Assembly (NCBI GenBank): GCA_934700335.1
Contig: CAKUXM010000001.1
Coordinates: 62,001 to 126,000, forward strand
Length of the DNA stretch: 64,000 nucleotides
Direction of reading: 5' to 3'
Origin: an uncultured Candidatus Melainabacteria bacterium
Lineage (GTDB): Bacteria > Cyanobacteriota > Vampirovibrionia > Gastranaerophilales > Gastranaerophilaceae
Position numbers and translations under genes: made by a program. This document shows, in pieces, positions 35,360 to 43,480 of the stretch. The notes beneath the pieces were generated by a model that saw nothing but the letters and a program-made list of their open reading frames with translations, had not been told where the DNA came from and did no database searches. Numbering within the stretch: position 1 is the first letter of the stretch; every line of letters starts with the position of its first letter.

Positions 35360-36965
35360 AGACTAGTTCTCCTTTTTCGTTAATTAATTGACTATGCTCA
35401 GCAACATCATTTTCTGTCAAAAAGTCTGTTCTGTAATGAGCACCTCTTGATTCTTCTCTTGTTAATGCAGCCTGAATTATAAGCTCTGAAACCAATAACA
35501 TGTTTTTAAATTCATATTCTGCAATACTTGAACATTTTGTATCTCTCAAGAATTTCTTTTTCAAAATTTCTAATTCAGCTTTTGCAGTTCTCAAAGAATC
35601 TTCGTTTCTAAAAATAGAAACATTTTTCCACATAATTTCTCTTAATTCATTTGTCAAAACATCGACATCATATTGCGCAAAACCAAGTTCTTTAGAGTAT
35701 TTCGCAATAGTCATTTCAAATGGATTATCGTTTGAATTTGGAATGAACAATTCAGAATTTCTAATATATTCACTCAATTTATACGGAATAACCAAACATT
35801 CTAAAAGAGAGTTACTAGCAAGTCTATTTGCACCATGTAAGCCAGTTGAAGCAGCTTCGCCAACTGCAAAAAGTCCTTTTATAGATGTTCGACCTTCAAA
35901 GTTTGTTTTAATACCGCCCATTGAGTAGTGTGCAACTGGAAAAACAGGGATATAATCTTTTGAAATATCAATACCATTTTCAGCACAAATTCTAGAAATT
36001 GTTGGAAATCTTTTTGCCAAAACATCTTTATCAATAACAGTCGCATTCAAATATACGTGGTCCAAATTATTTTCAAGCATTTCCGTATAAATAGCCCTTG
36101 CAACAACATCACGAGGTGCTAAATCTTTTAGTTCATGATATTTACTCATAAACTCTGTACCGTCAGCATAACAAAGTTTTGCACCTTCACCTCTTACAGC
36201 TTCACTAATCAAGAAATTACATTCAGGCAATTTCAAAGCCAAAGCTGTTGGGTGAAATTGAATAAATTCCAAATCTTGAACAACTGCGCCTGCACGATAA
36301 GAAAGCGCAACTCCATCACCTGTTGCAATTGAAGGGTTTGTTGTGTACGGATACAATCTACCCATACCACCTGTCGCTAAAATAACGTTTGACGTATTAA
36401 ATCTTACGTATTTATCTTCTTTTTCGTTATAGGCAAGCAATCCGACGCAAGTTTTATCATCATTAATAAGTAATTCGACCGCCATTGTGTCTTCATAAAT
36501 TTTTATTTTAGAATTTTTTAATGCATCATCTACTAAAACGTCTTCCATAACGCTACCAGTGGCATCACCACCCGCATGAAGAATACGATTTACGCTATGA
36601 GCACCTTCAAGTGTAAAGTTAAGAGTTCCGTCATCTTTTCTATCAAAATTTACACCGTGTTCCATTAAATCTTTGATAACTGTTTCAGAAGTTTCTGATA
36701 TAAATTTAACCATATCAAAATCACATAAACCAGCACCAGCTCTTAATGTATCAGATATATGAGAAGAATTTGAATCACCAACATTTTCAACCATAACTGC
36801 CACAATACCACCTTGTGCAAAATGTGAATTACATTTTTTTATAGTAGCTTTCGTAATCAGTGAGACCTCATAAATATTCGGACAAGTTTCTGCTAATTTT
36901 AATGCGCAGTAAAGTCCTGAAATTCCACTACCTACAATAACAACTGATGAATTTTTCTCTTCCAT
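35349..36965 (-). CDS. nadB: L-aspartate oxidase
   Basis: A flavoenzyme that oxidises aspartate to iminoaspartate for quinolinate synthesis; in anaerobes fumarate is the likely electron acceptor. I place the start at the ATG at 36965 (AAGGGATT upstream, 538 residues); a frame from 37049 would add 28 non-conserved residues. Visible: the FAD start VVIVGSGISGLYCALKLAE, the substrate loop SHFAQGGIVAV, FHPTAL, RDVVARAI, HYSMGGI and GLHGANRLASNSLLECLV. The C-terminal helical domain is complete. It is translated with nadC. Confidence 0.95.
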   Translation of the reverse strand: MEEKNSSVVIVGSGISGLYCALKLAETCPNIYEVSLITKATIKKCNSHFAQGGIVAVMVENVGDSNSSHISDTLRAGAGLCDFDMVKFISETSETVIKDLMEHGVNFDRKDDGTLNFTLEGAHSVNRILHAGGDATGSVMEDVLVDDALKNSKIKIYEDTMAVELLINDDKTCVGLLAYNEKEDKYVRFNTSNVILATGGMGRLYPYTTNPSIATGDGVALSYRAGAVVQDLEFIQFHPTALALKLPECNFLISEAVRGEGAKLCYADGTEFMSKYHELKDLAPRDVVARAIYTEMLENNLDHVYLNATVIDKDVLAKRFPTISRICAENGIDISKDYIPVFPVAHYSMGGIKTNFEGRTSIKGLFAVGEAASTGLHGANRLASNSLLECLVIPYKLSEYIRNSELFIPNSNDNPFEMTIAKYSKELGFAQYDVDVLTNELREIMWKNVSIFRNEDSLRTAKAELEILKKKFLRDTKCSSIAEYEFKNMLLVSELIIQAALTREESRGAHYRTDFLTENDVAEHSQLINEKGELVFVK

Positions 36966-37036
36966 ATTTCTAATCCCTTTTAACAGAACAATTTTAAAAC
37001 AAAGATAACTTTCCGTCAAAGGAAGATAAAAAAGGA

Positions 37037-37063
37037 GGGGATTTTGCATTCTGCAAAATCCCC
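37037..37063 (-). terminator. Terminator of the glnA transcript
   Basis: GGGGATTTTGCA and its complement pair around a TTC loop; on the minus strand the stem is followed by TCCTTTTTTATC. It lies about 140 nt after the glnA stop, giving that mRNA a long 3' untranslated region. Confidence 0.75.
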
Positions 37064-37199
37064 GCTTGAATAAATTATTTTTGTTTTAGCTCCTGTCAAA
37101 TCAAAGATTTAAAACGTCGCTGATATTATGTTCCGTGTCCTGCTCGTCTTTGCCGTCTCAAAGCCGACACAGACACTTCACACCGGCTTACGCGCTTTT
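37064..37199 (-). ncRNA. Candidate structured RNA in the glnA 3' untranslated region
   Basis: On the minus strand, directly after the glnA stop, there is a clearly more GC-rich stretch with nested pairing: GTGTC (37168-37164 region) can pair with GACAC, and inside it CTTTG-AGACGG-CAAAG forms a small stem. The stretch ends at the Rho-independent terminator at 37037-37063. No ORF is present. It could be a 3'UTR-derived regulatory RNA, or only an untranslated tail; there is no expression evidence. Confidence 0.3.
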
Positions 37200-38564
37200 T
37201 TAGTATCTTTCTAAATATCTATCCAATTCCCATTGAGAAACGAATGTTCTAAATGAATCCCACTCTTTGTGTTTTGTTTCTGTGAATTCATTGTAAACGT
37301 GTTCACCCAAAGCAAATTTAGCGACCTTAGAGTGTTCAAGTTCCCAAAGTGCTTCTGCTAAACTACCTGGTAGTGAATCGATTTTCTTTTTCTTTCTTTC
37401 TTCAGGAGTCAAAGCGTAGATATTAGCTTCAATTTGTTTTGGAGGTTTAATTTTGTTTTTAACACCGTCAACACAAGCACCCAAAATTACAGCAAAAGCT
37501 AAATATGGGTTACAAGATGGGTCTGGTGAACGAAGTTCTACTCTTGTTGCGTTACCACGTTTTGCAGGAACTCTCAACAATGCACTTCTGTTTGCTAACG
37601 ACCATGCTAAATAAACTGGTGCCTCGTATCCAGGAACAATACGTTTGAAACTATTAACAGTAGGGTTTGTAACAGCCGTAATACCTTTAACGTTTTTCAA
37701 CATACCTCCGATTGAATACATTGCGATATCTGATAATTGAGACTCAGTTTTTGCATCATAGAAAGCATTTTTACCGTTTTTAAATAATGATACATTGCAG
37801 TGCATACCAGAACCATTTATACCAAAGATTGGTTTTGCCATAAATGTTGCGTGCATACCGTATTGAGCCGCAAGTGCTTTAACTGCAATTTTAAATGTTA
37901 CAACATTATCTGCTGCAGTTAAAATATCAGCATATTTAAAATCGATTTCGTGTTGGCTGTCTGCAACTTCATGATGAGAAGCTTCAATATCAAAGCCCAT
38001 TTCTTGAAGTGTTAGGACGATTTCTGCTCTAATATCTTCACCTAAATCGTCTGGCCCAATATCGTAATAACCGGCTCTATCAACTTTTAATGTTGTAGGG
38101 TGGTTTTCATCATCTCTTTTGAATAAGAAGAATTCAACTTCTGGTCCCATATTCATTGTATAACCAAGATTTGAAGCTTCCTTCATCATTCTTTTTAAGT
38201 TACAACGAGGGCAACCTTCAAATGGTGTGCCGTCAGCATTGTGAATATCGCAAATCAATCTTGCTGTATTTGTTCCGTTGTATTCTCTCCAAGGTAAAAT
38301 TTGGAATGTGTTTTTATCTGGGAAAAACAACATGTCTGATGTTTCAATACTTCTAAAACCTTTGATTGATGAGCCGTCAAGCATCATTTCATTTTCTAAA
38401 GCTTTATCAATATGATCAGATGGAATAGTTAAACTTTTTACTTGTCCATTTATATCGACGAACTGCAATTCAATAAATTTAACGTTTTTATCTTTTATAA
38501 TCTTTTTAATTTCGTCTTCTGTAATATCTTTTCCATTCAAAGGAACATGCTTAAATTCAGTCAT
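37200..38564 (-). CDS. glnA: Type I glutamine synthetase
   Basis: A 454-residue enzyme that makes glutamine from glutamate, ammonia and ATP. Conserved segments are DGSSIKGF, MGPEVEFFLFKRD, the ammonia/metal region ASHHEVADSQHEIDFKY, the ATP loop FMAKPIFGINGSGMH, and NPTVNSFKRIVPGYEAPVYLAWS with NRSALLRVPA. Length (about 450) fits the GSI-alpha type. I do not see the NLYDLP adenylylation motif of GSI-beta, so regulation is probably by feedback and/or repressor rather than adenylylation. AAAGGAG precedes the ATG. It is monocistronic with a long 3' region. Confidence 0.96.
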   Translation of the reverse strand: MTEFKHVPLNGKDITEDEIKKIIKDKNVKFIELQFVDINGQVKSLTIPSDHIDKALENEMMLDGSSIKGFRSIETSDMLFFPDKNTFQILPWREYNGTNTARLICDIHNADGTPFEGCPRCNLKRMMKEASNLGYTMNMGPEVEFFLFKRDDENHPTTLKVDRAGYYDIGPDDLGEDIRAEIVLTLQEMGFDIEASHHEVADSQHEIDFKYADILTAADNVVTFKIAVKALAAQYGMHATFMAKPIFGINGSGMHCNVSLFKNGKNAFYDAKTESQLSDIAMYSIGGMLKNVKGITAVTNPTVNSFKRIVPGYEAPVYLAWSLANRSALLRVPAKRGNATRVELRSPDPSCNPYLAFAVILGACVDGVKNKIKPPKQIEANIYALTPEERKKKKIDSLPGSLAEALWELEHSKVAKFALGEHVYNEFTETKHKEWDSFRTFVSQWELDRYLERY

Positions 38565-38748
38565 GAGACTCTCCTTTTATTTTTATTTTTATTCTTCACC
38601 CTTTCTACTTTAACATAAAATCATGAGCCTTTATATAAATTTAATAAAATAATAAATCATACAAAATTATGATTTATATTTTGTAACATATTGCTAATAT
38701 AATAGCATACTCCTTAGAGACAACGATACACATATCCCTAATCATTAG

Positions 38749-38779
38749 CTATGCACACCTTAGTACATAGCTTTTTTTT
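38749..38779 (+). terminator. Hairpin with T8 run just before the HD-GYP gene
   Basis: AGCTATG and CATAGCT form a stem around CACACCTTAGTA, followed by eight T. It sits directly before the HD-GYP promoter, with no plus-strand gene upstream to end, so it may insulate the gene or end an unseen short transcript. Confidence 0.6.
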
Positions 38780-38790
38780 ATGGAAAAATA

Positions 38791-38799
38791 TGATATAAT
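38791..38799 (+). promoter_or_regulatory. Extended -10 promoter, leaderless type
   Basis: TGATATAAT ends exactly 7 nt before the ATG at 38807, the same geometry as the GH38 gene promoter at 16641-16649. No Shine-Dalgarno lies before that ATG. Confidence 0.55.
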
Positions 38800-38806
38800 A
38801 AACTCG

Positions 38807-39907
38807 ATGAAAGAGTTGTATTTAAGAGAGTTAATAAAATACAAGAAACTACCTTTTAACATTTATAATGAAAAAGGGCAGATTTTGATGTATACAGGGG
38901 ATTTACTTACTCCTGGAAAGCTCATGGAGCTTAAAAATGCCATGATTCTTTTATATGACGAAAATTTTGAACATAAATCACAAAAAGAAAGAGAAAACCC
39001 GCTTGTTGTAAAACGAAGAGCAGAAAAAGATTCTTCTAATATTAATAATCGTCAATACGGTTTTTCTATCCTTGAAGAAGATGAAGAAGGAGAAGATCAA
39101 GAAATAACGACTTCTAATGCAATAACTAGAAATGTTCCGACAGTTGAAACTAGAACACAAGTTGTAACAGAAAGTTCTGTAAATAAGACTTCTCTTTTCT
39201 CAGAAGATACACAAAATTATTTCAAACAAATATATGCAGACGTAATTGAAGAGCTTGAAAACAGAAGTTATCAAAATGCGCTAAGCAAAGTTATCAAAGT
39301 TATGGACACGCTTGAAACAGAAGTTTTAAAAGTTCTTCCAGAAGTTAAATGTTTATCACAATTAAAGCTTTTTGGAGATTACAAAATCTGCCATGCTCTA
39401 AATGTAGCAATATTTGCAGGATTTTTGTCAAAGAGCTTAGAACTCAATATGGACATTAGAGACGTAATCCTTAGCGGATTATTGCATGATGTAGGCAAAA
39501 CCAGAATAAGCGAAAATATTGCCTATAAACAAATTTTGTACATTCCAGAACAAGCTGAATATGAAAAACACGTTATTATCGGATACAAAATTATTAAAGA
39601 AATTTTCAAATTAGGAAACGTAATTGCAAGACCAGCACTAGAACACCATGCTCTTCAAGACGGGTCTGGATATCCAAAGGGCATTGATTTGAACAGCTTA
39701 ACAGAAATAAGCAAATTGATTTCTGTATGTAATTTTGTAGATAATTTAACATCAAACAGAACGGTTAATAATATTCAAAACTGCTATGAGGCTGGGAAAT
39801 TGTTATTAAGCACAGGCACTCACAAATACCCTGTCGAAATAATTTACGCAATGTCAAATAAATACCTTATGAATGATACAACTAATTTCAACGAAATGCT
39901 TAGTTAA
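38807..39907 (+). CDS. HD-GYP-domain protein (c-di-GMP phosphodiesterase family)
   Basis: I start it at the ATG at 38807 (366 residues) since the -10 box lies between this and an earlier in-frame ATG at 38780. The N-terminal part (~1-50) looks like a short PilZ/HD-GYP-associated domain (MKELYLRELIKYKKLPFNIY, GDLLTPGKL). A Ser/Thr/Glu-rich linker follows, then the HD-GYP core: LLHDVGKTRI, EHHALQDGSGYPKG. The metal motif HD and the GYP loop are present, though the loop reads HHALQDGSGYP instead of HHExxDGxGYP. Likely degrades c-di-GMP; it could instead be a binding protein. No membrane helix. Confidence 0.88.
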   Translation: MKELYLRELIKYKKLPFNIYNEKGQILMYTGDLLTPGKLMELKNAMILLYDENFEHKSQKERENPLVVKRRAEKDSSNINNRQYGFSILEEDEEGEDQEITTSNAITRNVPTVETRTQVVTESSVNKTSLFSEDTQNYFKQIYADVIEELENRSYQNALSKVIKVMDTLETEVLKVLPEVKCLSQLKLFGDYKICHALNVAIFAGFLSKSLELNMDIRDVILSGLLHDVGKTRISENIAYKQILYIPEQAEYEKHVIIGYKIIKEIFKLGNVIARPALEHHALQDGSGYPKGIDLNSLTEISKLISVCNFVDNLTSNRTVNNIQNCYEAGKLLLSTGTHKYPVEIIYAMSNKYLMNDTTNFNEMLS

Positions 39908-39947
39908 AAGTTTTCCTTTATTTATATTTAACAGTAAGTAACATTTA

Positions 39948-39976
39948 TTGTTTATTGAATATGTTTTTCGTACAAT
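39948..39976 (+). promoter_or_regulatory. Possible promoter of the lptB unit
   Basis: TTGTTT (39948-39953) and TACAAT (39971-39976), 17 nt apart, 27 nt before the lptB ATG. A match to sigma-70-type boxes only. Confidence 0.35.
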
Positions 39977-40003
39977 AAAAACAATTGTTAAAGAGGAAAT
40001 TTT

Positions 40004-40729
40004 ATGAAAATTGAAGCTAAGAATTTAGTTAAAATATATGGAGACAGAAGTGTTGTAAATGACGTTTCTTTTGAAGTAAATAAAGGTGAAGTTGTTTGTT
40101 TACTTGGTCCAAACGGTGCTGGTAAAACAACAACTTTCTACATGGTAGTAGGACTTGTAAAGCCTAACAAAGGTAAAGTTCTTCTTGACGGAACAGACAT
40201 TTCGGCTTGGCCAATGAATATTCGTGCCGTTAATGGTATCGGTTATCTTCCACAAGAAGCCTCTATTTTTAGAAAACTTACTGTTGATGACAACATCAAA
40301 CTTGTTCTACAAATGAACAATAAATTAACAGAAGACGAAAAGAAAAGAAAACTTGAAGAACTTCTTGATGAATTTGGTATGACAAGACTTAGAAGTTATA
40401 CAGGTATTCAATTATCAGGTGGTGAAAGACGTCGTGTAGAACTTGCAAGAGCACTTGCAGCAAGCCCAGATTTCATCTTGCTTGATGAACCTTTCACTGG
40501 TATCGACCCTATCGCTATCGGCGAAATTAAAGATAACATCAGAAAATTATCAGAGGACAAAGGCTTAGGGGTTTTAATTACTGACCACAACCCTAAAGCA
40601 ACTCTTTCTATCACAGATAGAGCTTATATCATCTTTGACGGTAAAATTAAAATTCAAGGTAACAGTGAAGAGGTTGCAGTTAATCCGGTTGCTAAAGAAT
40701 TCTATTTAGGAAAGGATTTTCAACTATAA
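40004..40729 (+). CDS. lptB: LPS export ABC transporter ATPase LptB
   Basis: A 241-residue ABC ATPase that powers lipopolysaccharide extraction from the inner membrane. Walker A GPNGAGKTT is at residues ~38-46, the Q-loop in YLPQEASIFRKL (an LptB hallmark), the ABC signature LSGGERRRVELARALA, Walker B FILLDEPFTGIDPIA and the switch His in LITDHN. Length fits LptB. AGAGG precedes the ATG. An LptF/G-type permease follows after 1 nt, so they are one unit. It shows that the cell has an outer membrane with LPS. Confidence 0.94.
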   Translation: MKIEAKNLVKIYGDRSVVNDVSFEVNKGEVVCLLGPNGAGKTTTFYMVVGLVKPNKGKVLLDGTDISAWPMNIRAVNGIGYLPQEASIFRKLTVDDNIKLVLQMNNKLTEDEKKRKLEELLDEFGMTRLRSYTGIQLSGGERRRVELARALAASPDFILLDEPFTGIDPIAIGEIKDNIRKLSEDKGLGVLITDHNPKATLSITDRAYIIFDGKIKIQGNSEEVAVNPVAKEFYLGKDFQL

Positions 40730-40730
40730 T

Positions 40731-41855
40731 ATGGAACGTATAAAAAAGTTATTAAATTTTACTATCTACGATAAATACATTTTTAATCAACTTTTGGTTA
40801 CAACTTGTGTTGCAATCCTTTTGTTTACTATTGTTTGGATTGCACCGGAAACACTTTTAAACACTATTAAATATACCATTGCCGGATTGTATACGCCTAA
40901 GCAAGCTGTTCTTTCATTATTGTTAGAATTACCAAAAATTATGGGAAAAGCTTTACCTGTAGGTCTTTTACTAGGAACGCTATTTACTTTTGATAAACTG
41001 AGTAAAGATTCTGAACTTACAATTTTTAGAGCAATCGGGTTATCTTACAAAAGAATTATTGTACCTGTAATCGCAATAAGCATAATTGGTACAATTTTAT
41101 GCTTTGTAACTTATGATAAATTTATTCCATGGGCTGAAAAAACCGAAAATGCGATGGATAATTATCACCCAGTTGTACAATATATTTACACTCAAAAAGA
41201 TAAAAACAATGTTCCACAAAAAAGTATCATTGTTTCTAAATACAGTAATCGAGAGTTAACAAAAGTAATCGTTTTAGATTTTTCTAAACAACTTTATCAA
41301 GATTTACACGGATTATCTCATATCTACATCGCAAAAACTGGAAAAGTTATGAACAATTACTGGGAATTATACGATATCCGAGTTTATAAAGTTTCAGATG
41401 ATGGAATTTACACAGATGTTTCACACCTTGATTCCATGAAAATTCTTGAAGGACAAGATTCAAAAGATGCAGAGACATTAATTGTTAATTCTACAAAAAG
41501 AGATAGAGAATTTACAAACGGAGAACTTAGAAGATATATCCAACTTTTGAAAAAAGAAGATTTGGACGAAAATTACAGATTTATGCTAAATAAATACTTC
41601 CAAAGATTTTTCCACCCATTTGTTTGCATATTGTTAGCAGTTATGGGTTCACTTTTAGGTTTCTCAAAACCAAGAGAACAAAGACTTGTTGGTTTTACAA
41701 TCGCAATTGGTTGTATATTTGTTTACTACATCACATTGCCATTCTTTGATTTACTTGCAGAAAAAGGCGTTTTACACCCATTATTAACAGCAGGAATTCC
41801 ACCAATTGCTTTCTTGTTTGCAATTTTCCAATTCTACAAATCTAAGGATTTATAA
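40731..41855 (+). CDS. LptF/LptG-family LPS export permease (YjgP/YjgQ)
   Basis: A 374-residue membrane protein with the LptF/G layout: helices near residues 18-38, 52-75 and 103-122, a large periplasmic beta-jellyroll-like middle (~125-285) and three C-terminal helices (~292-310, 318-338, 345-366). It works with LptB to pass LPS to the periplasmic bridge. Only one permease gene is present here; whether a second (LptF versus LptG) lies elsewhere or it forms a homodimer cannot be told. It starts 1 nt after lptB and ends 3 nt before a secreted glycosidase gene, so the three are probably co-expressed. Confidence 0.9.
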   Translation: MERIKKLLNFTIYDKYIFNQLLVTTCVAILLFTIVWIAPETLLNTIKYTIAGLYTPKQAVLSLLLELPKIMGKALPVGLLLGTLFTFDKLSKDSELTIFRAIGLSYKRIIVPVIAISIIGTILCFVTYDKFIPWAEKTENAMDNYHPVVQYIYTQKDKNNVPQKSIIVSKYSNRELTKVIVLDFSKQLYQDLHGLSHIYIAKTGKVMNNYWELYDIRVYKVSDDGIYTDVSHLDSMKILEGQDSKDAETLIVNSTKRDREFTNGELRRYIQLLKKEDLDENYRFMLNKYFQRFFHPFVCILLAVMGSLLGFSKPREQRLVGFTIAIGCIFVYYITLPFFDLLAEKGVLHPLLTAGIPPIAFLFAIFQFYKSKDL

Positions 41856-41858
41856 TTT

Positions 41859-42665
41859 ATGAAGAAACTATTTTTAATTTTATTAATTGCGTTTGTGCAA
41901 CTACCTGTTTTTGCGCAAGATATTAAAGTTTCAGAAGCTAATGGAATGTACCACATTATATTAGCAGGAAACAAAATTAAAAAGAAAATCGAATTTGTGC
42001 AAAGTGATAAACTTATCACAAACCAATGTATACACCAAAAATACGACTCTAAATTAACAATAAATACAGGTTTTTTTGACCTTAAAAATCAAAAAACCAT
42101 TTCATATATTGTAAATGATAAAAAAATTATTGCAGACCCGACAGAAAACTTTTCTTTAATGAACAGCAAAGAGCTTCAACCCTATATGGACAAGATTTTA
42201 AACCGTTCAGAATTAAGAATTTTAAAATGCGGAAGAAAATACAAGTATGATATTGCAAGACATAATGACCCAGTTTGTAATTGCTGTAAACTTATAGCTT
42301 CTGCACAAGGGGGACCTCAACTTTTACCAGTTACAGACATTTATCAAACACTTGAAGACGAATTTTTTATAGTTAGAAAAAACGGTAAAGTTGTAAGACA
42401 GTCAGCATCTGTATTGTTCAGAGCAGCAAGAACAGTTGTAGGCATAAAAGATAACAACTTGCATATTCTAATTTTCACAAACAATGCACGAAAAACAATC
42501 CCCGAAGTTGCCATTATCTGTAGAAATTTAGGTTTTGAAAAAGCTATGGCATTTGACGGAGGAAGTTCAACATCTCTAGATTACGAAAATATCCACGTAA
42601 TTTCAACTCAATACACAGGCGATACTGGTCGTAGACTAAAATCATTTATGATTATAAACAAGTAA
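41859..42665 (+). CDS. Exported phosphodiester glycosidase-family (NAGPA/DUF2233) protein
   Basis: A 268-residue protein with a signal peptide (MKKLFLILLIAFVQ, cleavage near VFAQ at ~20). The mature part carries the NAGPA/DUF2233 features: NTGFFDLKN, an ASAQGGPQLLP stretch, RAARTVVGIKDNN and the conserved AMAFDGGSSTSL near the C-terminus. Family members hydrolyse phosphodiester-linked N-acetylglucosamine or related sugar phosphodiesters. Its place behind lptB and lptF suggests an envelope glycan or LPS-related substrate, but this is inference from position. Four cysteines cluster at CGRKYKYD...CNCC. Confidence 0.88.
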   Translation: MKKLFLILLIAFVQLPVFAQDIKVSEANGMYHIILAGNKIKKKIEFVQSDKLITNQCIHQKYDSKLTINTGFFDLKNQKTISYIVNDKKIIADPTENFSLMNSKELQPYMDKILNRSELRILKCGRKYKYDIARHNDPVCNCCKLIASAQGGPQLLPVTDIYQTLEDEFFIVRKNGKVVRQSASVLFRAARTVVGIKDNNLHILIFTNNARKTIPEVAIICRNLGFEKAMAFDGGSSTSLDYENIHVISTQYTGDTGRRLKSFMIINK

Positions 42666-42667
42666 CA

Positions 42668-42703
42668 AAAAGAGGGCGAAGCCTTTGGCTTCGCCCTCTT
42701 TTT
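42668..42703. terminator. Bidirectional terminator (AGAGGGCGAAGCC hairpin)
   Basis: A 16-bp stem AAAAGAGGGCGAAGCC with loop TTT and perfect complement, A-rich before and TTTTTAAA after, between convergent genes. Confidence 0.88.
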
Positions 42704-42713
42704 AAATATTTAA

Positions 42714-43466
42714 TTACATTTCTGTAAATTCAGCTTTTATCATACACAAATCTTCGTCAGTTGCTTTATTTTTTACAACTATTGTTGCAACTTTTTCATC
42801 AAGTTGAACTTCTGATAAAATCACATTGCCGAACTGAATTTCTTTTTTAAACACCATATCAAGTTTTTTAAGTTTATTTTTATCTTTAAAATCTTTTGGA
42901 AGAGCTTCAAATGCCCAAACAATGTAGTTCATATTATTTACGTGTTGATTTACGTCAATATCATCGTATCGAACTTTAAATTCGTCTGTATAATCAATTC
43001 TTTCAAGATTATGAATTTTTTCAAAGCTCAAATCATCTTCTCTTTTTTCAACTTTGTTAAATTGAGGGAAAATCTCTTGTGGAGAAGTCATTGATTTGTC
43101 TGTGAAATTAACCAATGCCCATTGAGAAATTGCACGACCTAATAGCTCGTTATTTTCTCTATTATAAACCTCAAAATCCCGAGATGCAAACAATCTATTT
43201 ACACCTCTTGCCTCTGTTTTAATATGAAGATGTTCAATATGTTTTGGATAATTAGTAAACTCCATATGATACTTAAGCAAAAACCAGCCTAAATTTCTTT
43301 TAACAACTTCGTCATAACCAAAACCACCGTCATCAGCAGCAAAAGTTGCTATATCTTGCAAAAAGTTTAATAGTGAAGAAGGTTTTAAAACCTTTTGATA
43401 ATCCATTTCACTATATCTTACTTCAATATCTCTTTCTCTGAAAAACACTGATGTTTTATCTATCAT
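42714..43466 (-). CDS. Acyl-ACP thioesterase
   Basis: A 250-residue double hot-dog protein of the bacterial FatA/FatB-like family, which releases fatty acids from acyl carrier protein. Features: an N-terminal EVRYSEMDYQKVLKPSSLLNF hot-dog start, LGWFLLKYHM, and in the second half the catalytic/family motif DIDVNQHVNNMNYIVWAFEALP. Length is normal. AAAGGAG precedes the ATG. It is last of a tight four-gene minus-strand cluster (C_GCAxxG_C_C, formyltransferase, AP-endonuclease-like, thioesterase) with gaps of 5-23 nt. Confidence 0.92.
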   Translation of the reverse strand: MIDKTSVFFRERDIEVRYSEMDYQKVLKPSSLLNFLQDIATFAADDGGFGYDEVVKRNLGWFLLKYHMEFTNYPKHIEHLHIKTEARGVNRLFASRDFEVYNRENNELLGRAISQWALVNFTDKSMTSPQEIFPQFNKVEKREDDLSFEKIHNLERIDYTDEFKVRYDDIDVNQHVNNMNYIVWAFEALPKDFKDKNKLKKLDMVFKKEIQFGNVILSEVQLDEKVATIVVKNKATDEDLCMIKAEFTEM

Positions 43467-43480
43467 AATGCTATCTCCTT

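Noticed and set aside
36966..37049. Extended N-terminus of nadB
   Set aside because: The extra residues precede the FAD-binding start and the ATG at 36965 has its own ribosome site.
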